Assembly: GCF_003075395.1 (NCBI RefSeq) | Contig: NZ_QDFV01000001.1 | Coordinates: 186,001 to 250,000, forward strand | Source of the DNA: Microbacterium sp. TPD7012 | Lineage (GTDB): Bacteria > Actinomycetota > Actinomycetes > Actinomycetales > Microbacteriaceae | DNA length: 64,000 bases | Reading direction: 5' to 3' | Part shown: positions 7,121 to 18,594 of the stretch, piece after piece | Layout of the letters: each line of letters opens with the position of its first letter | Numbering within the stretch: the first letter of the stretch is position 1 | Translations under genes and position numbers: made by a program | The notes under the pieces: generated by a model | Told to the model about the DNA's origin: nothing | What the model saw: the letters and a program-made list of their open reading frames with translations, nothing else | Databases searched by the model: none

Positions 7121-8494
7121 GTGTCGATCGCGGACATCTCAGAGGAGCGCCTGGGAGGGCAGCGCCCGCCCGAGCGCACGCCTCCGCACGACCTCCTCGC
7201 CGAGCAGAGCGCGCTGGGCGGCATGCTGCTGTCGAAAGACGCCGTCGCCGACGTGATCGAGACCCTCAAGGGCGCCGACTTCTACATCCCGAAGCACGAG
7301 CTGATCTTCGAGGCGATCTTGTCGCTGTACTCGCACGGCGAGCCGACCGACGTCGTGGCCGTCACCGATGAGCTCATCAAGACCGGCGAGCTGGGCCGGG
7401 CCGGCGGCGCCGACTACCTGCACACGCTCACCTCGATCGTCCCGACCGCGGCGAACGCCGGGTACTACGCGGGGATCGTCAACGAACGAGCCATCCTCCG
7501 TCGCCTGGTCGACGCGGGCACGCGCATCGTGCAGCTCGGGTATGCCGGTGAGGGCGACGCGACCGACATCGTCAACAACGCCCAGGCCGAGATCTACTCG
7601 GTCACCGGAACCGAGACGGCCGAAGACTACGTGCCGCTGACCACGGCCGTCGATGCGGCGATCGAGGAGATCGAGGCCGCGAACGGCCGCGACGGCTCGA
7701 TGACCGGCATCCCGACCGGGTTCAAAGAGCTCGACGAGCTCACCAACGGCCTTCACGGTGGTCAGATGATCGTCGTCGCGGCCCGTCCCGCCATGGGTAA
7801 GTCGACGCTCGCGCTCGACTTCGCCCGCGCGGCATCCATCGGCCACGACTTCCCGTCGATCTTCTTCTCTCTCGAGATGGGCAAGAGCGAGATCGCGATG
7901 CGTCTGCTCAGCGCCGAGGGCGGCATCCCGCTGCAGAACATGCGCAAGGGAACGCTCGACCCGCGCGACTGGACCACCGTCGCCGCGACCCGTGGTCGCA
8001 TCAACGACGCGCCCCTCTACATCGATGACAGCCCCAACATGACGCTCGTGGAGATCCGCGCCAAGTGCCGTCGTCTCAAGCAGCGCGAGGGCCTGCGCAT
8101 GGTCATCATCGACTACCTGCAGCTCATGACGTCGGGAAAGCGTGTCGAGTCGCGTCAGCAGGAGGTCTCCGAGTTCTCGCGAAGCCTCAAGCTCATCGCG
8201 AAGGAGCTGCAGGTCCCCGTCATCGCACTGTCGCAACTGAACCGTGGTCCCGAGCAGCGTCAGGACAAGAAGCCCGCGATCAGCGACCTGCGTGAGTCCG
8301 GCTCGATCGAGCAGGATGCCGACATGGTCATCCTGCTGCACCGCGACTCGGTCTACGACAAGGATGTGCGTCCCGGCGAGGCCGACCTCATCGTCGCCAA
8401 GCACCGTAACGGTCCGACCGCCACGATCACCGTGGCGTTCCAGGGCCACTACTCGCGCTTCATGGACATGGCCCCGGGCGGCGACTTCAACTGA
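7121..8494 (+). CDS. dnaB: Replicative DNA helicase DnaB
   Basis: The 457-residue protein unwinds DNA ahead of the replication fork as a hexamer. An N-terminal DnaB domain spans about 22-125 (PPHDLLAEQSALGGML) and a RecA-like helicase domain about 190-450. Walker A reads ARPAMGKST (221-229), Walker B VIIDYLQLM (328-336), and the arginine-finger region RESGSIEQDADMV is present. The GTG at 7121 is chosen because AAGGGA lies upstream and the protein then starts MSIADISEERLGG. Many actinobacterial dnaB genes carry an intein; the uninterrupted Walker region and the ordinary length show this one does not. DnaA-box-like sites lie in its upstream region. Confidence 0.96.
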   Translation: MSIADISEERLGGQRPPERTPPHDLLAEQSALGGMLLSKDAVADVIETLKGADFYIPKHELIFEAILSLYSHGEPTDVVAVTDELIKTGELGRAGGADYLHTLTSIVPTAANAGYYAGIVNERAILRRLVDAGTRIVQLGYAGEGDATDIVNNAQAEIYSVTGTETAEDYVPLTTAVDAAIEEIEAANGRDGSMTGIPTGFKELDELTNGLHGGQMIVVAARPAMGKSTLALDFARAASIGHDFPSIFFSLEMGKSEIAMRLLSAEGGIPLQNMRKGTLDPRDWTTVAATRGRINDAPLYIDDSPNMTLVEIRAKCRRLKQREGLRMVIIDYLQLMTSGKRVESRQQEVSEFSRSLKLIAKELQVPVIALSQLNRGPEQRQDKKPAISDLRESGSIEQDADMVILLHRDSVYDKDVRPGEADLIVAKHRNGPTATITVAFQGHYSRFMDMAPGGDFN

Positions 8495-8524
8495 GTCGTC
8501 GTCGTCGCCGTCGCGGCGCCGCCG

Positions 8525-9283
8525 CTACTTCGCGACGAGCGTGGTCTCGAAGCTGTACATGTCGGGCCGGTAGCAGTGGTGGCCGAACTCGAAGGCCTTT
8601 CCCGATGCGTCGTAGGCGACGCGTTCCATGGTGAGGACGGGGCCGCCCTTGTCGATGTCGAGCAGGGCGCTCTCGTCTCCCTGCGCGCGACGGGCGCCGA
8701 TGCGCTGGTTCGCGACGCGGATGATGACGCCGCGCGTCCGGAGGATCTGGTAGAGCCCCCGTGCCTCGAGCTGCTCCGTCGTGATGTCGGAGAACTCCAG
8801 CGGAAGGTAGTTGGTCAGGAGTGCGACAGGCACCCCGTCCGTGGAGCGCTGCCGGCGCAGGTGCACGAGGTCGGAGCCGACAGCGACGCCGAGTGCCTCG
8901 GCCATCGCGGCATCCGCTGGGCGGGTGTCGTGTTCGAGCACCCGCGTGCCGGGCTCGTGGTGAGAGCCCTGCAGGTCCTCGTAGAGGCTCGTCAGCTCCA
9001 CCTGTCGGGTCACCTGTCCCTGCACGACCTGGGTGCCGATCCCGCGACGGCGGACGAGGAGTCCCTTGTCGACGAGCTCCTCCATCGCGCGACGGATCGT
9101 CGGTCGCGACAGTCCCAGCCTCTTCGCGATCGCGATCTCATTCTCGAGACGCGCGCCCGGTGCGATCTCGCCGGAGCGGATGGCCCGCTCCATCGCGGAC
9201 GACACCTGGAAGTAGAGCGGGACCGGCCCCGTGCGATCCAGCGACGCCAGCAGCTCGTCCAGTTGCACCACGTCGTCTGTCAT
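8525..9283 (-). CDS. GntR/UTRA regulator, probable repressor of the inositol regulon
   Basis: The 252-residue protein has a GntR winged helix (about 25-85; ENEIAIAKRLGLSRPTIRRAMEEL) and a UTRA ligand-binding domain (about 105-245) of the HutC/FarR class. The start MTDDVVQLDEL is preferred to an ATG ten codons upstream, which would fall in the operator region; the ribosome site is weak (GAGGG). It is divergent from iolC. Palindromes of the type ATTGTCnnGACAAT at 9306-9319 and 9387-9400 flank its promoter and the iolC promoter, and a third copy sits at 19826-19839. Inositol repressors in other bacteria are often DeoR, LacI or RpiR family, so the GntR assignment here rests on position and operators. 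Confidence 0.85.
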   Translation of the reverse strand: MTDDVVQLDELLASLDRTGPVPLYFQVSSAMERAIRSGEIAPGARLENEIAIAKRLGLSRPTIRRAMEELVDKGLLVRRRGIGTQVVQGQVTRQVELTSLYEDLQGSHHEPGTRVLEHDTRPADAAMAEALGVAVGSDLVHLRRQRSTDGVPVALLTNYLPLEFSDITTEQLEARGLYQILRTRGVIIRVANQRIGARRAQGDESALLDIDKGGPVLTMERVAYDASGKAFEFGHHCYRPDMYSFETTLVAK

Positions 9284-9305
9284 CTGTCCGACCCACCCTC
9301 GCGTT

Positions 9306-9319
9306 ATTGACACGACAAT
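9306..9319. promoter_or_regulatory. GntR operator copy 1 (regulator promoter)
   Basis: ATTGAC-AC-GACAAT is a near-perfect palindrome (one mismatch) 23 bases upstream of the GntR start. It probably gives autoregulation. Confidence 0.7.
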
Positions 9320-9363
9320 CTAACATGGGTGCCCTTATGTCCGGTAACCGATCCATCGACCTC

Positions 9364-9400
9364 TTGCGATGGACTCGGCTTGTGCTATTGTCAGGACAAT
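9364..9400 (+). promoter_or_regulatory. iolC promoter with GntR operator copy 2
   Basis: A -35-like TTGCGA (9364-9369) and a -10-like TATTGT (9386-9391) are 16 bases apart. The perfect palindrome ATTGTC-AG-GACAAT (9387-9400) overlaps the -10 box, a layout expected for repression. Confidence 0.68.
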
Positions 9401-9451
9401 TGATTCCACGACGCGGATCCCCAGACGCCGCAGAGAGTTGTACACCGGAGT

Positions 9452-10408
9452 ATGACCGAGAACCTTTCCCCGCTCGACCTGCTGGCTTTCGGCCGGCTCG
9501 GCGTCGACATCTACCCGCTCCAGGCCGGCGTCGGTCTCGAGGACGTGGCGACCTTCGGGAAGTACCTCGGCGGCAGCGCCGCCAATGTCTCGGTCGCCGC
9601 AGCACGCTACGGACTTTCAGTCGCCCTCGTCTCCGGCGTCGGGGACGACCCCTTCGGCCGCTATCTCCTGCGGGAACTCGACCGGCTGGGGGTCGATCCG
9701 CGCTACGTCGCCGTCGATCCGTCGCTGCCGACGCCGGTGACCTTCTGCGAGATCTTCCCTCCGGACGACTTCCCGCTCTACTTCTATCGCGAGCCCAAGG
9801 CGCCCGATCTGAACATCGATCCCGCGGGCGTCGATCTGGACGCCGTGCGCACAGCGCGGATCCTGTGGTTCACGGCCACGGGGCTCAGCCAGGAGCCGAG
9901 CCGAGCCGCTCATCACACCGCCCTGCGCGCCCGGACAGCGGGAACGACAGTGTTCGACCTCGACTACCGGCCCATGTTCTGGACGGATGCCGCGTCCGCG
10001 AGTGCGGAGGTCGGGCGCGCACTCGAGTCCGCGACCGTCGCCGTGGGGAATCGCGAGGAATGCGAGATCGCAGTCGGCGAGACGGAACCGCAGCGAGCAG
10101 CGGATGCACTGCTCGAGCGCGGCGTCGAGCTCGCGATCGTCAAGCAGGGTCCCAAGGGGGTTCTCGCCAAGACCCGTGACGAGACGGTCGAGGTCCCTCC
10201 TCATCCGGTGGACGTCCTCAACGGTCTCGGTGCCGGCGATGCGTTCGGCGGCGCGCTGTGTCACGGACTCCTCTCTGGATGGGATCTCGAACGCACCCTG
10301 CGCTTCGCGAATGTCGCGGGGGCGATCGTGGCATCACGACTCGAATGCTCCACCGCGATGCCGACCGAAGACGAGGTCTCGGCCCTGATCCAGGCCGGAG
10401 AGCGCTGA
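9452..10408 (+). CDS. iolC: 5-dehydro-2-deoxygluconokinase
   Basis: The 318-residue PfkB-family kinase phosphorylates 5-dehydro-2-deoxygluconate in myo-inositol breakdown. The N-terminal substrate region is GRLGVDIYPLQ and the first PfkB signature is GGSAANVSVAAARYG. The C-terminal signature LNGLGAGDAFGGAL holds the catalytic base Asp262. The YFYREPKAPDLNID segment is typical of IolC rather than ribokinase. It is the first gene of the iol operon, and its stop shares the A of TGATG with the start of the aldolase gene. Its promoter overlaps a GntR palindrome. Confidence 0.93.
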   Translation: MTENLSPLDLLAFGRLGVDIYPLQAGVGLEDVATFGKYLGGSAANVSVAAARYGLSVALVSGVGDDPFGRYLLRELDRLGVDPRYVAVDPSLPTPVTFCEIFPPDDFPLYFYREPKAPDLNIDPAGVDLDAVRTARILWFTATGLSQEPSRAAHHTALRARTAGTTVFDLDYRPMFWTDAASASAEVGRALESATVAVGNREECEIAVGETEPQRAADALLERGVELAIVKQGPKGVLAKTRDETVEVPPHPVDVLNGLGAGDAFGGALCHGLLSGWDLERTLRFANVAGAIVASRLECSTAMPTEDEVSALIQAGER

Positions 10409-11307
10409 TGACTCCGCAGTTCCTCACACCCGAGGCCTTCGAACGTCTCCGCGATGCGCGCGCATCGGCGCCGCAGACCGTGGCCGAAGCGCTGGCTCGT
10501 CGCCGTCGCCGCGATGTGCTCCGCGGAGATGGCCGGCTGTTCATCGTCGCGGCGGACCATCCTGCGCGTGGTGCTCTCGCCGTCGGCGCGAACCCGTCCG
10601 CCATGGCGGACCGTTACGACCTGCTCGACCGGCTCGCCCTCGCGCTCAGCCGCCCGGGCGTCGACGGCGTTCTCGGTACCCCCGACATCATCGACGACCT
10701 CGCCGTGCTCGGCCTGCTCGACGACAAGATCATCGTCGGTTCGATGAACCGAGGTGGCCTGCGCGGCGCATCCTTCGAGATGGACGACCGGATGACGGCA
10801 TACGACGTTCCCGGAATGGTCGACGCCGGCATCGACGTCGCCAAGACCCTCCTGCGGGTCAACCTCGATGATGCCGGCACATCTCCGACCCTCGCCGCGA
10901 TGGCCGATGTCGTCACGCAGGCCGCGGCGGCGAGGCTCCCGATCATGCTCGAGCCTTTCCTGAGTCGATGGGTCGACGGCCGTATCGTGAACGACCTGTC
11001 GACGGATGCGGTGATCCTGTCGATCGCGATCGCCTCCGGTCTCGGCTCGTCGAGCGCGTACACGTGGATGAAGCTCCCCGTCGTGGAAGGCATGGAGCGC
11101 GTCATGGCTGCGACGACGATGCCGACCCTCCTGCTCGGCGGCGACTCGGGGGTCGACCCCGACGAGACGTTCGCCGCATGGGAGGACGCGCTGTCTCTCC
11201 CCGGGGTGCGAGGACTCACTGTCGGTCGCACTCTTCTCTATCCGCCCGACGGCGACGTCGCCGCAGCCGTGGACATCGCTGCCGGCCTCGTCCACCCATC
11301 CCGCTGA
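10408..11307 (+). CDS. Actinobacterial (beta/alpha)8 aldolase-like protein (Cgl0159 type)
   Basis: The 299-residue protein contains FIVAADHPARGALAVG near the N terminus, VDGVLGTPDIIDDLAVLG, and AKTLLRVNLDD with a central lysine suitable for a Schiff base, as in class I aldolases. In actinobacterial inositol clusters such a gene lies directly after iolC in place of iolJ. It probably splits 6-phospho-5-dehydro-2-deoxygluconate into dihydroxyacetone phosphate and malonate semialdehyde. That role is inferred from position and pathway need; the family is usually annotated only as a (beta/alpha)8 protein. Its ATG overlaps the iolC stop by one base, which implies coupling. Confidence 0.78.
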   Translation: MTPQFLTPEAFERLRDARASAPQTVAEALARRRRRDVLRGDGRLFIVAADHPARGALAVGANPSAMADRYDLLDRLALALSRPGVDGVLGTPDIIDDLAVLGLLDDKIIVGSMNRGGLRGASFEMDDRMTAYDVPGMVDAGIDVAKTLLRVNLDDAGTSPTLAAMADVVTQAAAARLPIMLEPFLSRWVDGRIVNDLSTDAVILSIAIASGLGSSSAYTWMKLPVVEGMERVMAATTMPTLLLGGDSGVDPDETFAAWEDALSLPGVRGLTVGRTLLYPPDGDVAAAVDIAAGLVHPSR

Positions 11308-11323
11308 CCCGAAGGAAGATCCC

Positions 11324-12877
11324 GTGAGCACGACGCAGACCTCCCCCATCCTCGACGGCACCGAGTCCGGTGCCCGGATCCTCCCGCATTGGATCGATGG
11401 TGCCGCGCACACCTCCACGAGTGGGCGGACCGCGCCCGTGTACAACCCGGCGACCGGTGCCGTCCAGTCACACGTGGCGCTGGCGGACCAGGCCGAGATC
11501 GATGAGGCGATCGCCTCCGCGCAGCGCGGCTACGACGTGTGGAGCCGCTATTCGATCGCGAAGCGGCAGACCGTGCTGTTCGCATTCCGCGAGCTGCTCA
11601 ACTCCCGGAAGCAGGAGCTCGCCGAGATCATCACCGCGGAGCACGGCAAGGTCGTCTCGGATGCGATGGGCGAGATCCTCCGCGGGCAGGAGGTCGTGGA
11701 GCTCGCGACCGGGTTCCCGCACCTGATCAAGGGCGCGTTCAGTGAGAACGCGTCGACCGGCATCGACGTGTACTCCCTCAAGCAGCCCCTCGGTGTGGTG
11801 GGTGTCATCTCGCCGTTCAACTTCCCCGCCATGGTCCCGATGTGGTTCTTCCCGATCGCGATCGCGGCCGGCAACGCGGTGATCCTCAAGCCGTCCGAGA
11901 AGGACCCGTCCGCCGCCCTGTGGCTCGCGCGGGTCTGGCAGGAAGCGGGCCTCCCCGACGGTGTCTTCACCGTGCTGCAGGGGGACAAGCTCGCGGTCGA
12001 CGGACTCCTCACGAGCCCGGTCGTCCAGTCCATCTCGTTCGTCGGGTCGACGCCGATCGCGCAGTACATCTACGAGACCGCATCGAAGCACGGCAAGCGG
12101 GTCCAGGCCCTCGGCGGGGCCAAGAACCACATGCTGGTCCTCCCGGACGCCGACCTCGACCTCGTCGCCGACCAGGCCGTCAACGCCGGCTACGGCGCGG
12201 CGGGCGAGCGCTGCATGGCGATCTCGGTCGTGCTCGCAGTGGAGCCGGTCGCCGACGAACTGATCGAGAAGATCACCGACCGCATCGCCCGTCTGCGGAT
12301 CGGCAACGGCGCGGGCGACGCGAACGGCGAGCCCGACATGGGGCCGCTGATCACCGATGTGCACCGCGACAAGGTGTCCTCCTACGTCGACATCGCCGAG
12401 GCGGACGGCGCGAAGATCGTCGTCGACGGACGCGGGCTCGTGGTCGACGGGCATGAAGACGGATTCTGGTTCGGTCCCACCCTGATCGACGACATTCCGA
12501 CGACGTCCCGTGCCTACCAGGAGGAGATCTTCGGACCCGTCCTCTCGGTCGTGCGTGTGCAGTCCTACGACGAAGGCGTCGAGCTGATCAACTCCGGCCG
12601 GTTCGGCAACGGCACGGCCATCTTCACGAACGACGGAGGAGCGGCCCGCCGGTTCCAGAACGAGGTGCAGGTCGGCATGATCGGCATCAACGTCCCGATC
12701 CCGGTTCCCGTCGCCTACCACTCGTTCGGCGGCTGGAAGCAGTCCCTCTTCGGTGATGCCAAGGCCTACGGTGTGCACGGCTTCGGCTTCTTCACGCGCG
12801 AGAAGGCCATCACCAGCCGCTGGCTCGATCCGGCCACGCACGGCGGCCTGAATCTCGGCTTCCCGCAGAACGATTGA
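11324..12877 (+). CDS. iolA: Methylmalonate/malonate-semialdehyde dehydrogenase (CoA-acylating)
   Basis: The 517-residue ALDH-superfamily enzyme converts malonate semialdehyde to acetyl-CoA and CO2, the last iol step. Motifs are SPFNFPAMVPMWFFPIAIAAGNAVILKPSEK (nucleotide binding, read in parts), SFVGSTPIA, and the catalytic Cys297 in AAGERCMAIS, characteristic of MmsA/IolA. The C-terminal SFGGWKQSLFGD is also family-typical. The start is GTG at 11324 with GAAGGAAG upstream, 16 bases after the aldolase stop. Valine catabolism is an alternative role, but the surrounding iol genes favour inositol. Confidence 0.93.
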   Translation: MSTTQTSPILDGTESGARILPHWIDGAAHTSTSGRTAPVYNPATGAVQSHVALADQAEIDEAIASAQRGYDVWSRYSIAKRQTVLFAFRELLNSRKQELAEIITAEHGKVVSDAMGEILRGQEVVELATGFPHLIKGAFSENASTGIDVYSLKQPLGVVGVISPFNFPAMVPMWFFPIAIAAGNAVILKPSEKDPSAALWLARVWQEAGLPDGVFTVLQGDKLAVDGLLTSPVVQSISFVGSTPIAQYIYETASKHGKRVQALGGAKNHMLVLPDADLDLVADQAVNAGYGAAGERCMAISVVLAVEPVADELIEKITDRIARLRIGNGAGDANGEPDMGPLITDVHRDKVSSYVDIAEADGAKIVVDGRGLVVDGHEDGFWFGPTLIDDIPTTSRAYQEEIFGPVLSVVRVQSYDEGVELINSGRFGNGTAIFTNDGGAARRFQNEVQVGMIGINVPIPVPVAYHSFGGWKQSLFGDAKAYGVHGFGFFTREKAITSRWLDPATHGGLNLGFPQND

Positions 12878-12949
12878 TGACGACGGATGCTGCAGCCCGG
12901 CATGATCGCTTCAAGGCTGCGGCATCCGAACTCCACACGAGAGAGACAC

Positions 12950-13863
12950 ATGAGCACCACGGACCAGCGCTGGTTCCACCGGCGAGGAACCCTCGGCCAC
13001 GACGGCTGGGAGAGCGTCGTCGACGAGCAGACCCCGGGCTGGGCACACACGGGGATCCGGGTCGCCGAGATGCGCTCCGGTGACTCGCTGAACCTGTCGG
13101 GTACCGGCGTCGAGCGCATCGTGGTGCCGCTCGCAGGCTCGTTCGACGTCGTCCACACCGCGGCGGGATCGACCAGCTCCACCCATCTCACGGGCCGTGC
13201 CTCCGTCTTCGACGGTCCGACGGATGTGCTCTACCTCTCGTCCGATTCCACGGCGCAGCTGACGGGCGAAGGCCGGGTCGCCGTCGCGACGTCGCCGACC
13301 ACCGTCGTGGAGCCGAGCCGGCACATCTCCTCCGCCGAGATCCCTGTCGAACTGCGGGGTGCCGGCGCCTCGAGTCGTCAGGTGCACAACTTCGGAACGC
13401 CGCAGGCGCTCGACACCGCGCGCCTCATCGTCTGCGAGGTCATCACCCCCGCCGAGAACTGGTCGTCGTACCCTCCGCACAAGCACGACGAGCATGTGCC
13501 CGGCCAGGAATCCCGTCTCGAGGAGATCTACTATTTCGAAGCCGCTCCCGTGGCGGGGTCGGCGGCCTCCGCATCGTCGGCATTCGGGATGTTCAGCGCC
13601 TACTCCTCGCCGGCCGGCGAGATCGAGATCGATGCGATGGTGCGCTCGGGAGACATCGCGCTCGTGCCGTTCGGCTACCACGGCCCCGCCGCCGCGGCGC
13701 CGGGGTACGACCTCTACTACCTCAACGTGATGGCGGGACCCGACCCCGAACGGGAATGGCTCATCAGCGACGACCCCGCCCACGCATGGGTGCGCGACAC
13801 CTGGACGGAGCAGCGGGTAGACCCTCGACTGCCCTTCGCACACAACCCGGAAGGCACACACTG

Positions 13864-13864
<1 letters not shown>
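12950..13864 (+). CDS. iolB: 5-deoxy-glucuronate isomerase
   Basis: The 304-residue bicupin isomerises 5-deoxy-D-glucuronate to 5-dehydro-2-deoxy-D-gluconate. The metal-binding cupin motif is in PAENWSSYPPHKHDEHVP, followed by ESRLEEIYYFE. The C-terminal cupin carries LVPFGYHGPAAAAPGYDLYYLNVMAGP, a strong IolB hallmark. The ATG at 12950 (MSTTDQRWFHRRG) is preferred to upstream codons that lie in the 72-base intergenic region. Its TGA overlaps the iolD start by one base. Confidence 0.93.
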
Positions 13865-15788
<1,924 letters not shown>

Positions 15789-15792
<4 letters not shown>

Positions 15793-16706
15793 AGGCGACC
15801 GTCGCGGGAGCCCCGGTGAGCTTCGGTGTGTTCGAGATGACCCCGGAGGGCTCCGAGACCATCGAGCCGGACGACATGCTCGAGATCCTCGCCGGTGCCG
15901 GCTACCAGGGGGTCGATCTGGGGCCGCTGGGTTACTTCGGGCGCTCGGCGCACCTGCGCTCACGCTTGGAGGGCCACGGTCTCGACCTCGCAGGCGGCTG
16001 GGTGCAGCTGCCGCTCTCGGACGACGACGCCTTCGAGGCGGCGCTGCCCGAACTGGAGGATGCCCTGCGGGTGTTCGCCGACGCGGCGGAGCGCGGACCT
16101 GCGCGGCTGCCGCTTCCGACCCTCGCGGACGACGGCTCAGCCACGCGCCGGGCCTCTCCCGGCCGCGGAGCCGAGGTCGATCCGCTCACCGAGATCGCGT
16201 GGGAGCGCCTGATCGCCAACACGGAACGCGCCGCCGCGCTGGTCCGAGCAGCAGGGCTCGAGCCGACGTTCCACCACCACGCCGGCACCTTCGTCGAATC
16301 CCCCGACGAGATCGACCGGTTCCTGGCGAACGTCGACATCGACCTGACGCTCGACACGGGCCACCTGTTCATCGCGGGGGGCGACCCGCTCGAGGCGGTG
16401 TCGCGCTGGGGCGACCGCATCAATCACCTTCATCTCAAGGATGTGGATCTCGCGGTGCTGCGCGGTGTCCTCGCCGCCGGCGGCGGGATGCCGGAGGTAT
16501 GGTCCTCCGGTGCGTTCGTGGCCTTCGGCGCGGGCGACATCGATCTCGCCGCCGTGATGGATGCGGTCGACCGGCGAGGATTCGACGGGTGGATCGTGGT
16601 GGAGCAGGACGTGCTGAACGGGCCGGACATCTCCCTCGCCGACTTCCGCGCCGCTCGCGCCGCCGACCAGGTCCGCAACCGCGCCGTCCTGCGCTCCTGG
16701 GCCTGA
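15789..16706 (+). CDS. iolE: Inosose dehydratase-type TIM-barrel protein
   Basis: The 305-residue AP-endonuclease-2 family TIM barrel probably dehydrates 2-keto-myo-inositol to the diketone used by IolD. Metal-site signatures are FHHHAGTFVESPDEI, LTLDTGHLFIAGGDP, INHLHLKDVD and WIVVEQDVL, matching the IolE/MocC pattern. The ATG lies inside the iolD stop (ATGA). Position between iolD and iolG supports IolE. A less likely alternative is an IolH/IolI-type isomerase, since the superfamily cannot be divided with certainty by eye. Confidence 0.78.
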
Positions 16707-16746
16707 CCCTTCATCCGCCCTCCTCCCCTCACGACAAGGAATCCCG

Positions 16747-17772
16747 ATGACTCGTACACCCCTCCGCTTCGGTTTGATCGGCACCGGTCGCATCGGCCAG
16801 GTCCACGCGGCGAGCATCGCCGCCGACTCCGAAGCGGTCCTCAGCTGGGTCGCCGATCCGTTCGTCGACGGCGCTCGGCGTGTGGCCGAGCTGTACGGCG
16901 GCACGGCGACCGACGACGCCGATGAGCTCTTCGCCTCGGGCGGCGTCGACGCCGTCCTGGTCGCCTCGCCGACGCCGACGCACGTCGACCTGATCGCTCA
17001 GGCCGTGGATGCCGGCATCCCGGTGCTCTGCGAGAAGCCGATCGATCTCGACATCGCGCGGGTCGATGCGCTGCGCCCGAAGGTCGCGGCTGCCGGTGTG
17101 CCGGTGGCGCTGGGCTTCAACCGTCGCTTCGATCCCTCGTTCGCCAGTGCGCGGGCTCGCGTCGCCGCCGGCGAGATCGGCGCGCTGGAGCAGCTCACGA
17201 TCGTGAGCCGCGACCCTTCCGCTCCGCCGGCGGCGTATGTGGGCGTCTCGGGAGGGATCTTCCGCGACATGACCATCCATGACTTCGACATGGCGCGCTT
17301 CTTCCTCCCCGAGATCGTGGAGGTGTCGGCGGTGGGCACGACGACGTTCGACGACGGCGCTCGTGAGCACGGCGACTTCGACACGGCGGTGACGACGCTG
17401 CGTGCGGCATCCGGTGCGATCGTGACGATCATCAACTCCCGGCACAGCTCGGTCGGCTACGACCAGCGGATCGAGGCCTTCGGCGGACGGGGCGTGCTGC
17501 AGGTGGCGAACGCCCCGTCGAGTCTGGTGAGCCTCTCGACCGCCGACGCGGTCGAGGCGAAGCCGCCGTATGAGCAGTTCTTCCTCGAGCGGTATGCCGT
17601 GGCGTATGCGGCCGAGCTGCGCGAATTCATCAAGCTCGCGCGGGGGGAGGCGTCCACGAGCCCGACGTTCGAGGACGGCCGTGCGGCGCTCGTGCTCGCG
17701 GATGCGGCACAGCGCTCGGCCACCGACCGTGTCGTCGTGCCCGTGACTCTGGATCGACCGGAGACGCCGTGA
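16747..17772 (+). CDS. iolG: Inositol 2-dehydrogenase
   Basis: The 341-residue Gfo/Idh/MocA oxidoreductase oxidises myo-inositol to 2-keto-myo-inositol with NAD, the first iol step. The Rossmann motif is GLIGTGRIGQVHA. The catalytic-lysine motif is CEKPIDLD, and the C-domain has GGIFRDMTIHDFDMARF with the conserved Asp and His pair. A clear AAGGAA ribosome site lies before the ATG. The stop overlaps the next gene by four bases (GTGA). Related enzymes act on scyllo-inositol, so substrate breadth is not settled. Confidence 0.9.
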   Translation: MTRTPLRFGLIGTGRIGQVHAASIAADSEAVLSWVADPFVDGARRVAELYGGTATDDADELFASGGVDAVLVASPTPTHVDLIAQAVDAGIPVLCEKPIDLDIARVDALRPKVAAAGVPVALGFNRRFDPSFASARARVAAGEIGALEQLTIVSRDPSAPPAAYVGVSGGIFRDMTIHDFDMARFFLPEIVEVSAVGTTTFDDGAREHGDFDTAVTTLRAASGAIVTIINSRHSSVGYDQRIEAFGGRGVLQVANAPSSLVSLSTADAVEAKPPYEQFFLERYAVAYAAELREFIKLARGEASTSPTFEDGRAALVLADAAQRSATDRVVVPVTLDRPETP

Positions 17773-18557
17773 CGGTGCCCGGCTCGTTCCGACTCGCCGC
17801 ATCGGCCGAGATGCTCTTCACGGAGCTTCCCTTCGTCGACCGGGTGCGACGGCTGCACGACCTCGATTTCGAGGTGGAGATCTGGGACTGGAGCACGAAG
17901 GATCTGCCGGCTCTCGCGGCGACCGGGGCCGTCTTCTCCTCGATGACGGGCTATCTGCGCGGTGACCTGACGACGGAGGACGGAATCGCGGAGCTCCTGA
18001 GCACAGCGGAGGAGTCGCTGCGCAGGGCCGATGTCATCGATTCGCCGCGGCTGAATCTGCACGGGACCGGATTGGACCCGAACGGTCTCCCGCTGCGCCC
18101 GCGGGAGACCCCGACCGGGAGCGACTGGATCGCGGCGGCCGACACTCTCGCCAGGCTCGCCGAGCTCGCACGCCGAGCGGGGCGCGTGTTCACCCTCGAG
18201 AATCTGAACACGGCCGTCGACCATCCGGGAACGCCGTTCGCTCGGGCGGCCGACACGCTCGCGCTCGTCCGCGCCGTCGATTCGCCGGCGCTGCGACTCA
18301 ATCTCGACCTCTACCACGCGCAGATCGGCGAGGGGAACCTCATCGAGCTCGTCCGCACGGCGCTGCCCTGGATCGGCGAGATCCAGGTCGCCGATGTGCC
18401 AGGTCGCTGCGAGCCCGGCACCGGGGAGATCCGCTACGAGGCGATCGCCGCGGTGCTGCGCGACCTCGGGTACGACGGCGTCGTGGGGCTCGAAGCCTGG
18501 GCGGCGTCCGACTCCGAGGTCGCGCTCCGCGCCTTCCGGCAGGCGTTCGTCGTCTGA
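17769..18557 (+). CDS. TIM-barrel sugar isomerase/epimerase (hydroxypyruvate isomerase-like)
   Basis: The 262-residue protein contains SAEMLFTELPFVDRV, a Glu-Asn motif FTLENLNTAVDHPG, LNLDLYHAQIGEGNL and GEIQVADVPGRCEPGTGEI, as in the Hyi/OtnI class of hydroxypyruvate or 2-oxo-tetronate isomerases. It starts at GTG inside the iolG stop, so it is translated with the iol operon. Its substrate is unknown. It could act on an inosose isomer in the manner of IolI, or be the missing epimerase for the glucoside cluster at 34467. A perfect terminator follows. Confidence 0.75.
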   Translation: MTVPGSFRLAASAEMLFTELPFVDRVRRLHDLDFEVEIWDWSTKDLPALAATGAVFSSMTGYLRGDLTTEDGIAELLSTAEESLRRADVIDSPRLNLHGTGLDPNGLPLRPRETPTGSDWIAAADTLARLAELARRAGRVFTLENLNTAVDHPGTPFARAADTLALVRAVDSPALRLNLDLYHAQIGEGNLIELVRTALPWIGEIQVADVPGRCEPGTGEIRYEAIAAVLRDLGYDGVVGLEAWAASDSEVALRAFRQAFVV

Positions 18558-18562
18558 CCGGC

Positions 18563-18593
18563 GGGTCGGTGGCGGGCGACCCGCCACCGACCC
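18563..18593. terminator. Bidirectional terminator of the iol operon
   Basis: GGGTCGGTGGCGGG (18563-18576) and CCCGCCACCGACCC (18580-18593) form a perfect 14-bp stem with a CGA loop. It fills the gap between two convergent genes and probably serves both. Confidence 0.9.
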
Positions 18594-18594
18594 C

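Noticed and set aside
7121..8494. Intein in DnaB
   Set aside because: The Walker A and downstream regions are continuous and the length is normal.
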